Source: Acetobacteraceae bacterium (lineage in GTDB: Bacteria > Pseudomonadota > Alphaproteobacteria > Acetobacterales > Acetobacteraceae). From it: DNA of 53,913 bases. Made by a program: the position numbers and the translations under genes. Below are positions 16,160-24,984 of this stretch, in pieces; position 1 is the first letter of the stretch; each line of letters begins with the position of its first letter. The stretch is from the NCBI GenBank assembly GCA_022842185.1, contig JALHQB010000028.1:1-53913 (forward strand), read 5' to 3'. The notes under the pieces are model-generated. The model did not search any database. It was not told where the DNA came from and saw only the letters and a list, made by a program, of their open reading frames with translations.

Positions 16160-16448
16160 TCGCCGTCATGCGGTCCCGCACATCGAAGATGCGGATCTGC
16201 AGGTCGGTGATCTCGGGGTTCGCCTTCATGCGCGCGACGATCGGGCCATCGACATAGGCCTGGGCGCTGGCGCGGCTGTCGAACAGGTAGATGCCGCCGG
16301 CGCGCCGGTCCTGCTCCCCATCCAGCCAGATCTTCCATTGCAGGCCGGGCACGGCGAGGAACTGCTTCGCGCGGTCATCGGTGTAGCGGGCTTCCCATTC
16401 CGCCCTGGGCATCTCGGGGTGGGTGTAGTTGACCTGGACGATCATCAT
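16116..16448 (-). CDS. YdhR-family (putative mono-oxygenase) small protein
   Basis: This 110-residue alpha/beta-barrel dimeric protein opens with MMIVQVNYTHPEM, followed by FLAVPGLQWKIWLDGE and GGIYLFDSRASAQAYVDGPI, typical of YdhR/antibiotic-biosynthesis-monooxygenase-like ferredoxin folds. The ATG at 16448 has GGGAGGG upstream. Its last 44 bases overlap the end of the DUF4166 gene tail to tail. The function of YdhR proteins is not established. Confidence 0.8.
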   Translation of the reverse strand: MMIVQVNYTHPEMPRAEWEARYTDDRAKQFLAVPGLQWKIWLDGEQDRRAGGIYLFDSRASAQAYVDGPIVARMKANPEITDLQIRIFDVRDRMTAITNGPVPGLALAAE

Positions 16449-16668
16449 GGTTCGGGCCCTCCCTCGGCCACTGACGGGGAGGGTGCGCGCGACCGTCGGG
16501 CCGGCGCAACACACGGAAGGCGGCGGGGTGCGGTTCCGGGAGCTGCGCCGTGGTGTAAGCGGCATCCGGTCAGGCCGGCGGAAACGGTGCGGCCGGGCGG
16601 CGGGATGGCGCGGCTTCGGCGGATCACGCCGCCAAAACGCGCCTTCAGGCGCGGTCCCAACCGGTCTC

Positions 16669-17910
16669 TCAGCCCTCGATCGCCTGATACGTCAGCATGT
16701 TGACGATCACCCGGTAGCGCCGCCGCAGCTCGCCCGGAACATGCGACATCAGCACGACGGCGAGTTCCTCCACCGGATCGACCCAGAAGAAGGTGCCGAA
16801 CACGCCCGACCAGCCGAAGGCCCCCGGCGCGCCCATGAAGGCGGACCCGCCCGCATTCCGCCGCACTGCCACCGTCAGGCCGAAGCCGTAGCCGGACAGG
16901 CCCGGGTCGATCGCGTCCGGCCCGCCGGCGATGCCCTGCATGTGGTCGGATGCCATCCAGCGCACCGTCGCCGGGGACAGCACGCGCCGGCCCTGGAAGG
17001 TGCCGCCGGCGCGCAGCATCTCGGCGAAGCGCAGATAATCCGATGCGGTGGAGACCAATCCGGCGCCGCCCACTTCCAGGCGTGGCGGCTGCACCGGCGC
17101 ATGGACGCTTTGCGCCGCCCCCGTCACCGGGCAGACCGGCAGCGGCTTGGCGAAGCGCTCGGCGCCGCCTTCGGGCAGCACATAGCCGGTCTGCGTCATG
17201 CCCAGCGGCGCGAAGATGCGTTCACGCATCACCGTCCCCAGGGACTGGCCTGATGCCGCACCCACCACCAACCCCAGCACGTCGGTCGAGAAACCGTATT
17301 CCCAATGCTCGCCGGGGTGATGCAGCAGCGGCGTCGCACCCAGCGCGGCCGCGAGGCTTTCCGCGTCATGTTCGCGTGCGACGTTCAGTGATGACCCCGG
17401 ATGCGCCTTGTGGACCGCCGTAGCGCCGAAGCCGCCGCCGCCATAGACGAAGCCGGTGGTGTGGCGCATCGCGTCCTGCACCGTCATCGGCCGGCGCTGC
17501 GGTTCCAACTCCAGCGGCCCTTCCCCCGACAGCATCGCGGGCGTGTGCTTCGCCACCTTCATGTCCATCAGCGGCGGGACGTGCACGCCGACCGGGTCGT
17601 TGACCAGCACGCGCCCTTCCTCGATCAGCGACAGCGCCGCGACGCCGCAGACCGGCTTGGTCATGGATGCGATGGCGAACAAATCATCGGCCTGCATCGC
17701 CACCTTCGCCACCGGGTCCCGCCAGCCGACGGCTTCCAGATGCACCAGCCGCCCGCGCCGGGCGATGGCGACGACACCGCCGGGGAAGCGCCCGGCCGCC
17801 ATCTCCTGTTCCAGCGCCGGGCGGATGCGCGCCAGGCGCGCGGAGGACATGCCCACCGCCTCGGGCCGGGCCGGCGGCAAGGCGGGGCTGTCGGTCTGGA
17901 TGGTGCTCAT
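16669..17910 (-). CDS. Beta-lactamase-family serine hydrolase
   Basis: This 413-residue enzyme of the class C / penicillin-binding-protein-like family (esterase EstB type) has the catalytic S82-M-T-K85 in AIASMTKP. The second-motif tyrosine is Y205 in HWEYGFSTDVLG. The C-terminal part carries SGYGFGLTVAV and GAFGWSGVFGTFFWVDP, typical of these hydrolases. There is no signal peptide, so it is a cytoplasmic esterase or amidase and not a drug-resistance lactamase. The ATG overlaps the TGA of the upstream metallo-hydrolase (TGATG), so they are coupled. Confidence 0.88.
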   Translation of the reverse strand: MSTIQTDSPALPPARPEAVGMSSARLARIRPALEQEMAAGRFPGGVVAIARRGRLVHLEAVGWRDPVAKVAMQADDLFAIASMTKPVCGVAALSLIEEGRVLVNDPVGVHVPPLMDMKVAKHTPAMLSGEGPLELEPQRRPMTVQDAMRHTTGFVYGGGGFGATAVHKAHPGSSLNVAREHDAESLAAALGATPLLHHPGEHWEYGFSTDVLGLVVGAASGQSLGTVMRERIFAPLGMTQTGYVLPEGGAERFAKPLPVCPVTGAAQSVHAPVQPPRLEVGGAGLVSTASDYLRFAEMLRAGGTFQGRRVLSPATVRWMASDHMQGIAGGPDAIDPGLSGYGFGLTVAVRRNAGGSAFMGAPGAFGWSGVFGTFFWVDPVEELAVVLMSHVPGELRRRYRVIVNMLTYQAIEG

Positions 17911-18554
17911 CAGCGGGCGCCCTCTCCGGCATAGGGGTTGGTGCGGCGCTCGGCGCCGAAGGTCGAACCGGGGCCATGCCCGCAGATGAACTGGATGTCG
18001 TCGCCCAGCGGGAACAGTTTTCCGCGGATCGCCGCGATCAGCGCGGCGGTGTCGCCGTAGGGGAAATCCGTCCGCCCGACCGAGCCCTGGAACAGCACAT
18101 CGCCCACCAGCGCGAAGCCGAGGCCGGTATTCACGAACACCACATGCCCCGGCGTGTGTCCGGGGCAATGCAGCACGGCGAAGTCATGGCCGGCGATCTG
18201 CACGCTCTCGCCTTCCTCAAGCCAGCGATTGGGCGTGACGGGCTTGCAGTCCATGCCATATTTCGCGCCCTGTTCCGGCAGGCCATCGAGCAGGAACGCA
18301 TCGGCGCGGTGCGGTCCCTCGATCGCCACGCCCAGTGCTTCGGCGAGTTCCGCCGCAGCGCCGGCGTGGTCCAGATGGCCGTGGGTCAGCAGGATGCGCT
18401 GCACCGTGATGCCGGCCTGCTGGATGGCCTCCTGGATGCGTTCGGCATCGCCGCCCGGATCGATGACGACGCCTTCCTTCGTCTCGTCGTCCCAAATTAA
18501 GGTGCAATTCTGCTGGAAGGGCGTCACGGGGATGATGGCGGCGGCAAGGGTCAT
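17910..18554 (-). CDS. MBL-fold metallo-hydrolase (YcbL/glyoxalase II-like)
   Basis: This 214-residue zinc hydrolase has the signature H58-G-H60-L-D62-H63 in LTHGHLDHAG. Further metal ligands are H133 (CPGHTPGH), D152 (VGDVLFQGS) and H193 (CGHGPGS). The opening VTPFQQNCTLI is typical of the YcbL subgroup, which hydrolyses glutathione or related thioesters. The start at 18554 is first in a two-gene operon with the serine hydrolase. Thioester substrate is inferred from the family. Confidence 0.9.
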   Translation of the reverse strand: MTLAAAIIPVTPFQQNCTLIWDDETKEGVVIDPGGDAERIQEAIQQAGITVQRILLTHGHLDHAGAAAELAEALGVAIEGPHRADAFLLDGLPEQGAKYGMDCKPVTPNRWLEEGESVQIAGHDFAVLHCPGHTPGHVVFVNTGLGFALVGDVLFQGSVGRTDFPYGDTAALIAAIRGKLFPLGDDIQFICGHGPGSTFGAERRTNPYAGEGAR

Positions 18555-18722
18555 GGCGCGACCTTGGCGCGCGACCCGCGACCCGTCCAGCGCCCCCAGC
18601 CGGCAATCCTGGCCGGATCGTCATGGCGAGATCGGCTGACCTTCGCACCCGCGGCCATCGCGCCTTAACCATCGGTACAGCGAAACCGGGCTTTCCTGCA
18701 TCACCCGTGAGCGCAGGATGCG

Positions 18723-21700
18723 ATGACCACCTACGTCTTCGCCGATGTCGCCGGCAGCACCCTGACCTTCTCCGCCGCGCAGGACCGGCTGATGTTCGGC
18801 CCCGCCATCGCGGCAGCGTCGCTGCGCTTCCGCGCCGACGGGTCCGACCTGCTGGTGATGGCGGCCGGACAGGTGCTGCGCCTGGCCGGCATCGGCCTGG
18901 GCGGCGGCAACGGGCTGAATCCGGTCAACCTGGTGTTCGAGGACGGCAGCCTGCTGCTGCTGGATTCCATCAGCAACAGCCTGCGCACCGGCGGCACCGG
19001 ACATGACTGGTTCGGGGTGGACCGCGGCGGTGTGGACAGCATTCGCGGCGGCGACGGGGACGACTACATCCAGGCCGGCAGCGCGATCGATGCCGATGAC
19101 CGGCTGGATGGCGGGGCAGGCACCGCCGACCGGCTGCAAATGGCGGGCAACATCACCGTCACCCTCGCCCGCGAAATGGTCACCGGGATCGAGGTGATCG
19201 AACTGGGTGACGGCGTCATCGCCCTGACGCTGGACGATGCCACCGCTGCCACCGCGACGCCCGCCTCGGGCAGCGTCTTCACAGTCGATGCCTCCGGGCA
19301 GGGGATCGGGTCCTCCGCGACGGTCAGCGCCGCGGCGGTCAGTTCGGCGGGCGTCGCCCTGCTCGGGGGCGCGGGGGACGATGTGCTGACCGGCGGGTTC
19401 TGCGGCGACAGCCTGGCGGGTGGGCCGGGCGACGACACGCTGACCGGCGGCTGGGGCGATGACAGCCTGGAAGGCGGTGCCGGCACCGACCGGCTGATCG
19501 GCGGACCGGGCGACGACATCTTCATCTTCGATCGGATCGACGCCCCGCAAAGCCCGCCCGCCGCGCCCGACCTGATCGTGGATTTCGAAGGCGCCGGCGA
19601 AGCGGGCGGCGACCTGATCCTGTTGCCGGGCGCGATGGTGGTCTGGCGCGTCATCGCCTTCCACGTCACTGCCGCCGACTTCGCCTTCGAAGGCTATGAC
19701 GAATCCGGCCTGCAACTTGACCCCAAGCGCGTCGGCGACGGCATGGTCGATGTGCTGTGGCGGGCGGTCGATGGGCAGGACTGGCGCTTCGAGGTCTGGG
19801 CCGACCTCAACGATGATGGCCGCTTCGGCCCGGCCGACATGCTGCTGCGCGTCGCCGTGCCGCAGGGCGATACCGCCACGGTGCTCGACGCCGCCGACTT
19901 CGCCACCGCCTTCGGCGGGTTCTTCGGCGGCGAGGGCGCCGATGTGCTGTCCGGCCAGGCCGCCACCGACGACGCCATCTGGGGCGAAGGCGGCGATGAC
20001 AGCCTGTCGGGCGGCGACGGCGTGGATTGGCTCGAAGGCGGCTTGGGCAACGACTGCCTGTTCGGTGGCGACCTGGCCGATGTGCTGTTCGGTGGGCCGG
20101 GCAGCGACTGGCTCGATGGCGGCGACGGCTGGGACACGCTGTACGCCGCCGATCTCTCGACCCCGGAAACCGAGGCCCCCGAGGATCGCAACCGCCTGAT
20201 CGGCGGTGCAGGGCGGGACATGCTGTTCGGCGGGGCCGGCCTGGATACGCTGGGCGGCGATGATGGCGACGACCTGCTTTGGGCCGATGCCGGCGCGGAC
20301 AGCCTGTCCGGCGGGGCGGGCGACGACATCGCCTATGGCGGCGCGGGCACCGATACGCTCGATGGCGGAGATGGCGCGGACACGCAGTTCGGCGGCGCTG
20401 GTGGCGACCTGATGACCGGCGGGGCGGGGGCGGACCTGTTCGTCATCGACCTCTCGGCGCCCGGCCTGGAGGAGGCGCTGGGTTCCGCGCAGGATTGGAT
20501 CCTGGACTTCGACCCGGCCGGCGGCGACCTGATCTCGCTGGGCCTGTCCGGCGGGCTGGTGGCCGGGGTGCAGGGGCTGGGGCCGCTGGTCTGGCGTGGC
20601 GCGCTCGCGCCGCGTGCGCTGTCCTCCGGGGCCGGCTTCGGGGCGCCGCTGCCGGGCGATGGCGTCGGGCCGGGCTATTACCAGGCGTTCTGGATCCCGG
20701 CGGTGTCCGGCACCGCGGCGGCCGGCGGCTGGTTCGTCATCGACCTGGACCAGGACATGGTGCTGGATGTCGATGACGCCGTCATCCGCCTGGGCGCCAT
20801 AAGCGGTCCGGCGGGCGTGGTGGACCTCACCCCGGATGCCTTCGCCGACGGCACCTTCCGCGTCCAGGTCGGCACCGAAGGCGCCGATACGCTGCTCGCC
20901 GCCGCGGGCGGGCAGGAGGTCTTCGGCCTGGGCGGTGCCGACCGCCTCACCGGGCGCGGCGGGGCCGACCGGCTGCTCGGCGGCGATGGCAACGACACGC
21001 TGCTGGGCGGCGGCGGGGCGGACCAGCTGTGGGGCGGCGCCGGCAGTGACTGGATGGAGGGCGGCAACGGCAACGATCAGATTTTCGTCGAAGGCCCGGA
21101 TTTCGGGGATGTGGACGGGTTGTTCGACCGCAACACCGTCACCGGGGGCGATGGTGACGACAGCCTGTGGGGAGCCGACGGGCGGGATTGGCTCGATGGC
21201 GGGGATGGCGCGGACCGGCTGCATGGCGGTGTCGGCGCGGACACGCTTCGCGGCGGCGAAGGGGCGGACAGCATCGCCGGCGGGGATGGCGCGGACCTGA
21301 TTTCCGGCGGGGGCGGCGTCGACACCATCGATGCCGGGTCGGGCAACGACACCGTCGATTACGACCCCGCCGATGCGCTGGTCGATGGCGGGGAGGATTT
21401 CGACACGCTGGTGCTGCTGTCGCCCGCCTCCGTGATGCTCGACAGCGTGATCGACCAGGTGGCGGGCGGCGGCATCACGCTGGGGTTCGAGGCGGTGGAC
21501 GCTTCGGCGGCGAGTGGCGCGGTGTCCCTGGCCGGCGGCGCCGGGCACAACCGGCTGATGGGCGGCGCCTTCGCGGACTGGCTCGATGGAGGAGAGGGCA
21601 ACGACACGCTCCAGGGCGGGGAGGGGGCGGATACGCTGGATGGCGGGGCGGGCGACGACCTGCTGCTGCCGGGCACCGCGTCCGCCGATCTGATCCGCGG

Positions 21701-23081
21701 CGGCGAGGGGCGCGATACCGTCTCCTACGCCGAGGCTACCGGGGCCGTGACGATCGCGCTGGCGACCGGCACCGGTTCGGGCGCGGCGGCGGGTCACAGA
21801 TTCTCGGGCATCGAGGCGGTGATCGGCAGCGAGCGCGCCGACAGGATCACCGGCACTGTCGCCGCGGATTGGCTGGACGGGGCGGGCGGCTTCGATCACC
21901 TCACCGGCTTCGGCGGCGACGACACGCTGTCCGGGGGGGGCGGCTTCAACACGCTGTACGGGGCGGCGGGCAATGACCTGCTGCTGGGCGGGATCAACGC
22001 CGACATCATCGATGGCGGCGACGGCAACGACACCATCGTCGCCGGCGGCGGGGCGGACAGCCTGTGGGGCGGCTTCGGCAATGACCGCTACGAACTCAAC
22101 CTGTCCAACCAGGTCGTCTTCGAGGCAGCCGGTGCGGGGGATGACACCGTCTACTCGAGCACGTCGTGGTACATGCGAGGCAATGTCGAGTGGTTCGTCA
22201 TCGTCGCCGGCGCCGGTGATCGCTTTGGTGTCGGCACGGTGGGCGACGACCGGATGATCGGCAATGAGGGTGCCAACCTGCTGATCGGCAATGACGGCAA
22301 CGACACGCTGTGGGGCGGCGACGGGATCGACCGGCTGCAGGGCCGCGCGGGGGACGACGTCATCCTCGGCGAGGCCGGCGACGACATCGCCTATGGTGGC
22401 GATGGCAACGACATCCTGGATGGCGGCACGGGGTCCGACAACCTTAACGGCGATGCCGGCAATGACACGCTGTTGGGCGGGCTTGGCGTCACCATCGATG
22501 TGCTGCGCGGCGGGGCGGGCGATGACTGGCTCGATGGCGGCGATGGCTACGACGTGTTGCATGGCGGGCTGGGCAATGACGTGTTTGTCGCGTCGCAGGC
22601 CAATGACGGCGTCGTGGAGGCCGCGGGCGCGGGCTGGGACCGCGTGATCGCCCGTGGCGCAGGGACCTACACGCTGGCCATCAATGTCGAGGAACTGACG
22701 ATGGAAGGTCCCGCCACGGGCATCGGCAATGCGGCGTCGAACCGCATCACCGGCAGCCTCCGGGCGGAGACGCTGTTCGGCCGGGCAGGCAACGACACGC
22801 TCGAGGGTGGCGGGGGCAACGACATCCTGGTGGGCGAGGCCGGGCGCGATGCCTTCCTGTTCGCCCCCGGGTCGGGGCTGGACGTGGTGGCAGATTTCAC
22901 CCCCGGGATGGACCGCATCCTGCTCCAGGGTTTTGGCTTCGCGGATTTCGCGGCCGTGATGGCATCGACCCGCCAGGGCGCGGGGGGTGCCATCCTCGAT
23001 CTCGCCGCGGGGGATTCCGTCCAGCTGGTCGGGGTCGCCAAGTCGGCGCTGCATGCGGACGATTTCGGCTTCCTCGCGTGA
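18723..23081 (+). CDS. Giant RTX-type calcium-binding repeat protein
   Basis: This is a 1452-residue protein. An N-terminal cap (about 1-90) lacks a signal peptide. Blocks of nonapeptide GGxGxDxLx repeats follow, which form Ca2+-stabilised parallel beta-rolls. Two related non-repeat modules interrupt them at about 283-398 and 590-716, each ending in an EF-hand/dockerin-like Asp cluster (DLNDDGRFGPAD and DLDQDMVLDVDD). The C-terminus (DVVADFTPGMDRILLQGF to DDFGFLA) resembles the uncleaved type I secretion signal of RTX proteins. No enzymatic domain is visible, suggesting a structural or adhesive surface protein. No type I exporter genes are adjacent. Confidence 0.9.
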   Translation: MTTYVFADVAGSTLTFSAAQDRLMFGPAIAAASLRFRADGSDLLVMAAGQVLRLAGIGLGGGNGLNPVNLVFEDGSLLLLDSISNSLRTGGTGHDWFGVDRGGVDSIRGGDGDDYIQAGSAIDADDRLDGGAGTADRLQMAGNITVTLAREMVTGIEVIELGDGVIALTLDDATAATATPASGSVFTVDASGQGIGSSATVSAAAVSSAGVALLGGAGDDVLTGGFCGDSLAGGPGDDTLTGGWGDDSLEGGAGTDRLIGGPGDDIFIFDRIDAPQSPPAAPDLIVDFEGAGEAGGDLILLPGAMVVWRVIAFHVTAADFAFEGYDESGLQLDPKRVGDGMVDVLWRAVDGQDWRFEVWADLNDDGRFGPADMLLRVAVPQGDTATVLDAADFATAFGGFFGGEGADVLSGQAATDDAIWGEGGDDSLSGGDGVDWLEGGLGNDCLFGGDLADVLFGGPGSDWLDGGDGWDTLYAADLSTPETEAPEDRNRLIGGAGRDMLFGGAGLDTLGGDDGDDLLWADAGADSLSGGAGDDIAYGGAGTDTLDGGDGADTQFGGAGGDLMTGGAGADLFVIDLSAPGLEEALGSAQDWILDFDPAGGDLISLGLSGGLVAGVQGLGPLVWRGALAPRALSSGAGFGAPLPGDGVGPGYYQAFWIPAVSGTAAAGGWFVIDLDQDMVLDVDDAVIRLGAISGPAGVVDLTPDAFADGTFRVQVGTEGADTLLAAAGGQEVFGLGGADRLTGRGGADRLLGGDGNDTLLGGGGADQLWGGAGSDWMEGGNGNDQIFVEGPDFGDVDGLFDRNTVTGGDGDDSLWGADGRDWLDGGDGADRLHGGVGADTLRGGEGADSIAGGDGADLISGGGGVDTIDAGSGNDTVDYDPADALVDGGEDFDTLVLLSPASVMLDSVIDQVAGGGITLGFEAVDASAASGAVSLAGGAGHNRLMGGAFADWLDGGEGNDTLQGGEGADTLDGGAGDDLLLPGTASADLIRGGEGRDTVSYAEATGAVTIALATGTGSGAAAGHRFSGIEAVIGSERADRITGTVAADWLDGAGGFDHLTGFGGDDTLSGGGGFNTLYGAAGNDLLLGGINADIIDGGDGNDTIVAGGGADSLWGGFGNDRYELNLSNQVVFEAAGAGDDTVYSSTSWYMRGNVEWFVIVAGAGDRFGVGTVGDDRMIGNEGANLLIGNDGNDTLWGGDGIDRLQGRAGDDVILGEAGDDIAYGGDGNDILDGGTGSDNLNGDAGNDTLLGGLGVTIDVLRGGAGDDWLDGGDGYDVLHGGLGNDVFVASQANDGVVEAAGAGWDRVIARGAGTYTLAINVEELTMEGPATGIGNAASNRITGSLRAETLFGRAGNDTLEGGGGNDILVGEAGRDAFLFAPGSGLDVVADFTPGMDRILLQGFGFADFAAVMASTRQGAGGAILDLAAGDSVQLVGVAKSALHADDFGFLA

Positions 23082-23119
23082 CCATCCGACCCCACATGGC
23101 GAAGGGACATGGCGAAGAT

Positions 23120-23125
23120 AGGAGG
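23120..23125 (+). promoter_or_regulatory. Strong ribosome binding site that fixes the msrA start
   Basis: AGGAGG at 23120-23125 is followed by ATGCTGATGATG. The ATG at 23126 is too close to it, and the ATG at 23132 has ideal 6-base spacing, so that one was chosen. Confidence 0.7.
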
Positions 23126-23131
23126 ATGCTG

Positions 23132-23689
23132 ATGATGGATCAGGCGAAACATGAGGCCGCGACCCTCGGCGGCGGGTGCTTCTGGTGCTTGGAGGCGGTG
23201 TACAAGGAATTGCGCGGCGTGGTCTCGGTGACCTCGGGCTATGCCGGTGGGCATGTGGACAATCCGTCCTATGAGGCGGTCTGCGGCAAGAAGACCGGCC
23301 ATGCGGAGGTGGTTCGGGTGGTCTTCGACCCGGCGGAACTGTCCTATGCCGACCTGCTGCGGGTGTTCTTCACCATCCACGATCCCACGACCAAGGACCA
23401 GCAGGGCGCCGATATCGGGCCGCAATACCGCTCGGTCATCTTCACCCATTCCGATGCCCAGGCCGAGACGGCGCGGGCCGTGATGGATGAGGTTGCGCAA
23501 GCCGGCATCTGGGACGGTGCCATCGTGACCGAGCTGCTGCCGGAGGTCCGGTTCTGGCCGGCAGAGGCCGAACACCATGACTATTTCGCGCGCAACCCGT
23601 GGTCGGGGTATTGCCGGGCGGTGGTGGCGCCGAAGGTGATGAAGTTTCGCAAGGTGTTTGCCGAACGGGTGAAGCGCCCGGCGGCGTAG
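23132..23689 (+). CDS. msrA: Peptide-methionine (S)-S-oxide reductase MsrA
   Basis: This 185-residue protein repairs methionine-S-sulfoxide in proteins. The active site is GGGCFWC, with nucleophile C16 and F17-W18. SVTSGYAGG, YEAVCGKKTGHAEVV, HDPTTKDQQGADIGPQYRS and EAEHHDYF are the expected family blocks. Upstream in-frame codons from 23078 would extend the protein without family support. The gene follows the RTX gene by 50 bases on the same strand. Confidence 0.95.
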   Translation: MMDQAKHEAATLGGGCFWCLEAVYKELRGVVSVTSGYAGGHVDNPSYEAVCGKKTGHAEVVRVVFDPAELSYADLLRVFFTIHDPTTKDQQGADIGPQYRSVIFTHSDAQAETARAVMDEVAQAGIWDGAIVTELLPEVRFWPAEAEHHDYFARNPWSGYCRAVVAPKVMKFRKVFAERVKRPAA

Positions 23690-23984
23690 GGCCGCCCGGC
23701 CCATCGCACGGATCAGCGCCAAATCTGAGGTTTCCAAAGGCCTCAAGCCTTTGGTGTGGTGAGGTTCGGAGAGGGGCGACGCCCCTCTCCGAGGCGCGTG
23801 GCGTTGCTGAAGCTGCCCAGAACACCACTTCGGTCCGCGCTCCTTATCCCCTGGACCGCCGCCGTTTCTGGCGGACCACCACAACCGCCTTCGGGCGACT
23901 CTGTGCTTGCTTCCCCCATCGCCGCGGCGCAGTTTCCGCCATTCGGCTGCCCCCGCCGCCGTCACGAACGCCCCGTAGGTCCCC
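23690..23984. other. Intergenic region with a family 1 repeat
   Basis: No gene is supported. It contains family 1 copy 3 (23715-23795), about 25 bases after the msrA stop, and then some 190 bases leading to the beta-propeller gene without recognised motifs. Confidence 0.5.
23715..23795 (+). repeat. Family 1 two-hairpin repeat, copy 3
   Basis: Hairpin A is CCAAAGGC (23734-23741), CTCAA, GCCTTTGG (23747-23754). Hairpin B is CGGAGAGGGGC (23767-23777), GAC, GCCCCTCTCCG (23781-23791). The leading GATCAGCGCCAAATCTGAGG is shared in part with copy 4. Confidence 0.85.
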
Positions 23985-24929
23985 ATGCGCCGCCGCGCCC
24001 TTCTGCTGAGCACTCCCGCCTTGCTGCTGGCTCCCCCGGCGGCGGCCGACCTGATCTATGTCCTCAATTCGGGCGACTCCAGCATCCTGGTGCTCGACGC
24101 CTTCACCCGCACCGAACTGCGCCGCATCCCCGCATTGCGGGAGGTCCATCACCTGGTGATGTCGCCCGATGGGCGCGACCTGCTGATCGCGGATTCCGGC
24201 GGCAATGAGATACTGTTCGTCGACCCGATGACCGGCGATGTCCGGCGGCGCGAACGCATCTCCAACCCCTATCACCTCGACTTCTCGCCCGATGGCCGGC
24301 ACCTGGTCGTGTGCAGCCTGCGGCGCAACCAGGTCGATATCTATGAAGCGTCGAACCTGACGCTGCTCGCGCGGCTGCGCATGCCGGACAAGCCATCCCA
24401 CATGGCGTTCCGCCCGGATGGCAAGGTCGTCTACGTGACCATCCAGGGCAGCGGGACGATCGGCGCGGTCAGCATGGAAACGCGCGACGTGCTGTGGGAA
24501 GCGCCGGTCGGGCGCGAACCCGCGGGCATCGTCTGGCATCGCGGCAAGCTGATCGTGGGCGTCATGGGGTCGGACCATTTCGCCGTGATGAACCCCGAGA
24601 CGAAGGAGGTGGAGCGCCAGATCCCGATCGGGCGCGGCGCCCATACCATCTTCGTCCAGCCCGACGGCAAGGCATTGTGGGGCACCAGCCGGGTGCAGAG
24701 CCGGCTGGCCGAGATCGACCCCAGCACCCTTGAGGTGAGGCGCATCATCGAATTGCCCGGCGGGCCGGATTGCATCGCCTTCGACCCCGATGGCCAGCTG
24801 TGGGCGACGCTGCGCTGGGCCGGGCGGATCGCGCGCGTCGACACCCGCACCGGGGAATTCGAGACCATCCGCGTCGGCCGTAGCCCGCACGGCATCTTCA
24901 TCCAGCCCCGCCGTGCCGAACAGTCCTGA
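23985..24929 (+). CDS. Exported YVTN/YncE-type beta-propeller protein
   Basis: This 314-residue protein has a short signal peptide (MRRRALLLSTPALLLAPPAAA). Repeated blades of about 42 residues follow, each with an SPDG or RPDG turn (MSPDGRDLLIADSGGNE, FSPDGRHLVVCS, FRPDGKVVYVTI, FVQPDGKALWGTS, FDPDGQLWATL), so a seven-bladed propeller is likely. Such proteins are usually periplasmic binding or lyase-like proteins. The deacetylase gene follows 55 bases downstream, suggesting a joint role at the cell envelope. Function unknown. Confidence 0.8.
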   Translation: MRRRALLLSTPALLLAPPAAADLIYVLNSGDSSILVLDAFTRTELRRIPALREVHHLVMSPDGRDLLIADSGGNEILFVDPMTGDVRRRERISNPYHLDFSPDGRHLVVCSLRRNQVDIYEASNLTLLARLRMPDKPSHMAFRPDGKVVYVTIQGSGTIGAVSMETRDVLWEAPVGREPAGIVWHRGKLIVGVMGSDHFAVMNPETKEVERQIPIGRGAHTIFVQPDGKALWGTSRVQSRLAEIDPSTLEVRRIIELPGGPDCIAFDPDGQLWATLRWAGRIARVDTRTGEFETIRVGRSPHGIFIQPRRAEQS

Positions 24930-24984
24930 GAGGCTGCCCGCAAACACGCCGAAAGGCGCGTCTGCGCCGCCGGCATCGGCCCGC

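Noticed and set aside
16669..17910. Antibiotic-resistance beta-lactamase
   Set aside because: The SxxK and Tyr motifs fit the broad serine hydrolase family, but there is no signal peptide, and the gene is coupled to a thioesterase-like metallo-hydrolase, so an esterase role is more likely.
18621..23054. 1477-residue open frame antisense to the RTX gene
   Set aside because: It mirrors the GGxGxD repeat coding strand. Repetitive high-GC codons leave no stops on the other strand. The translation has no family signature or credible start, while the plus frame has clear beta-roll repeats and a C-terminal secretion-like end.
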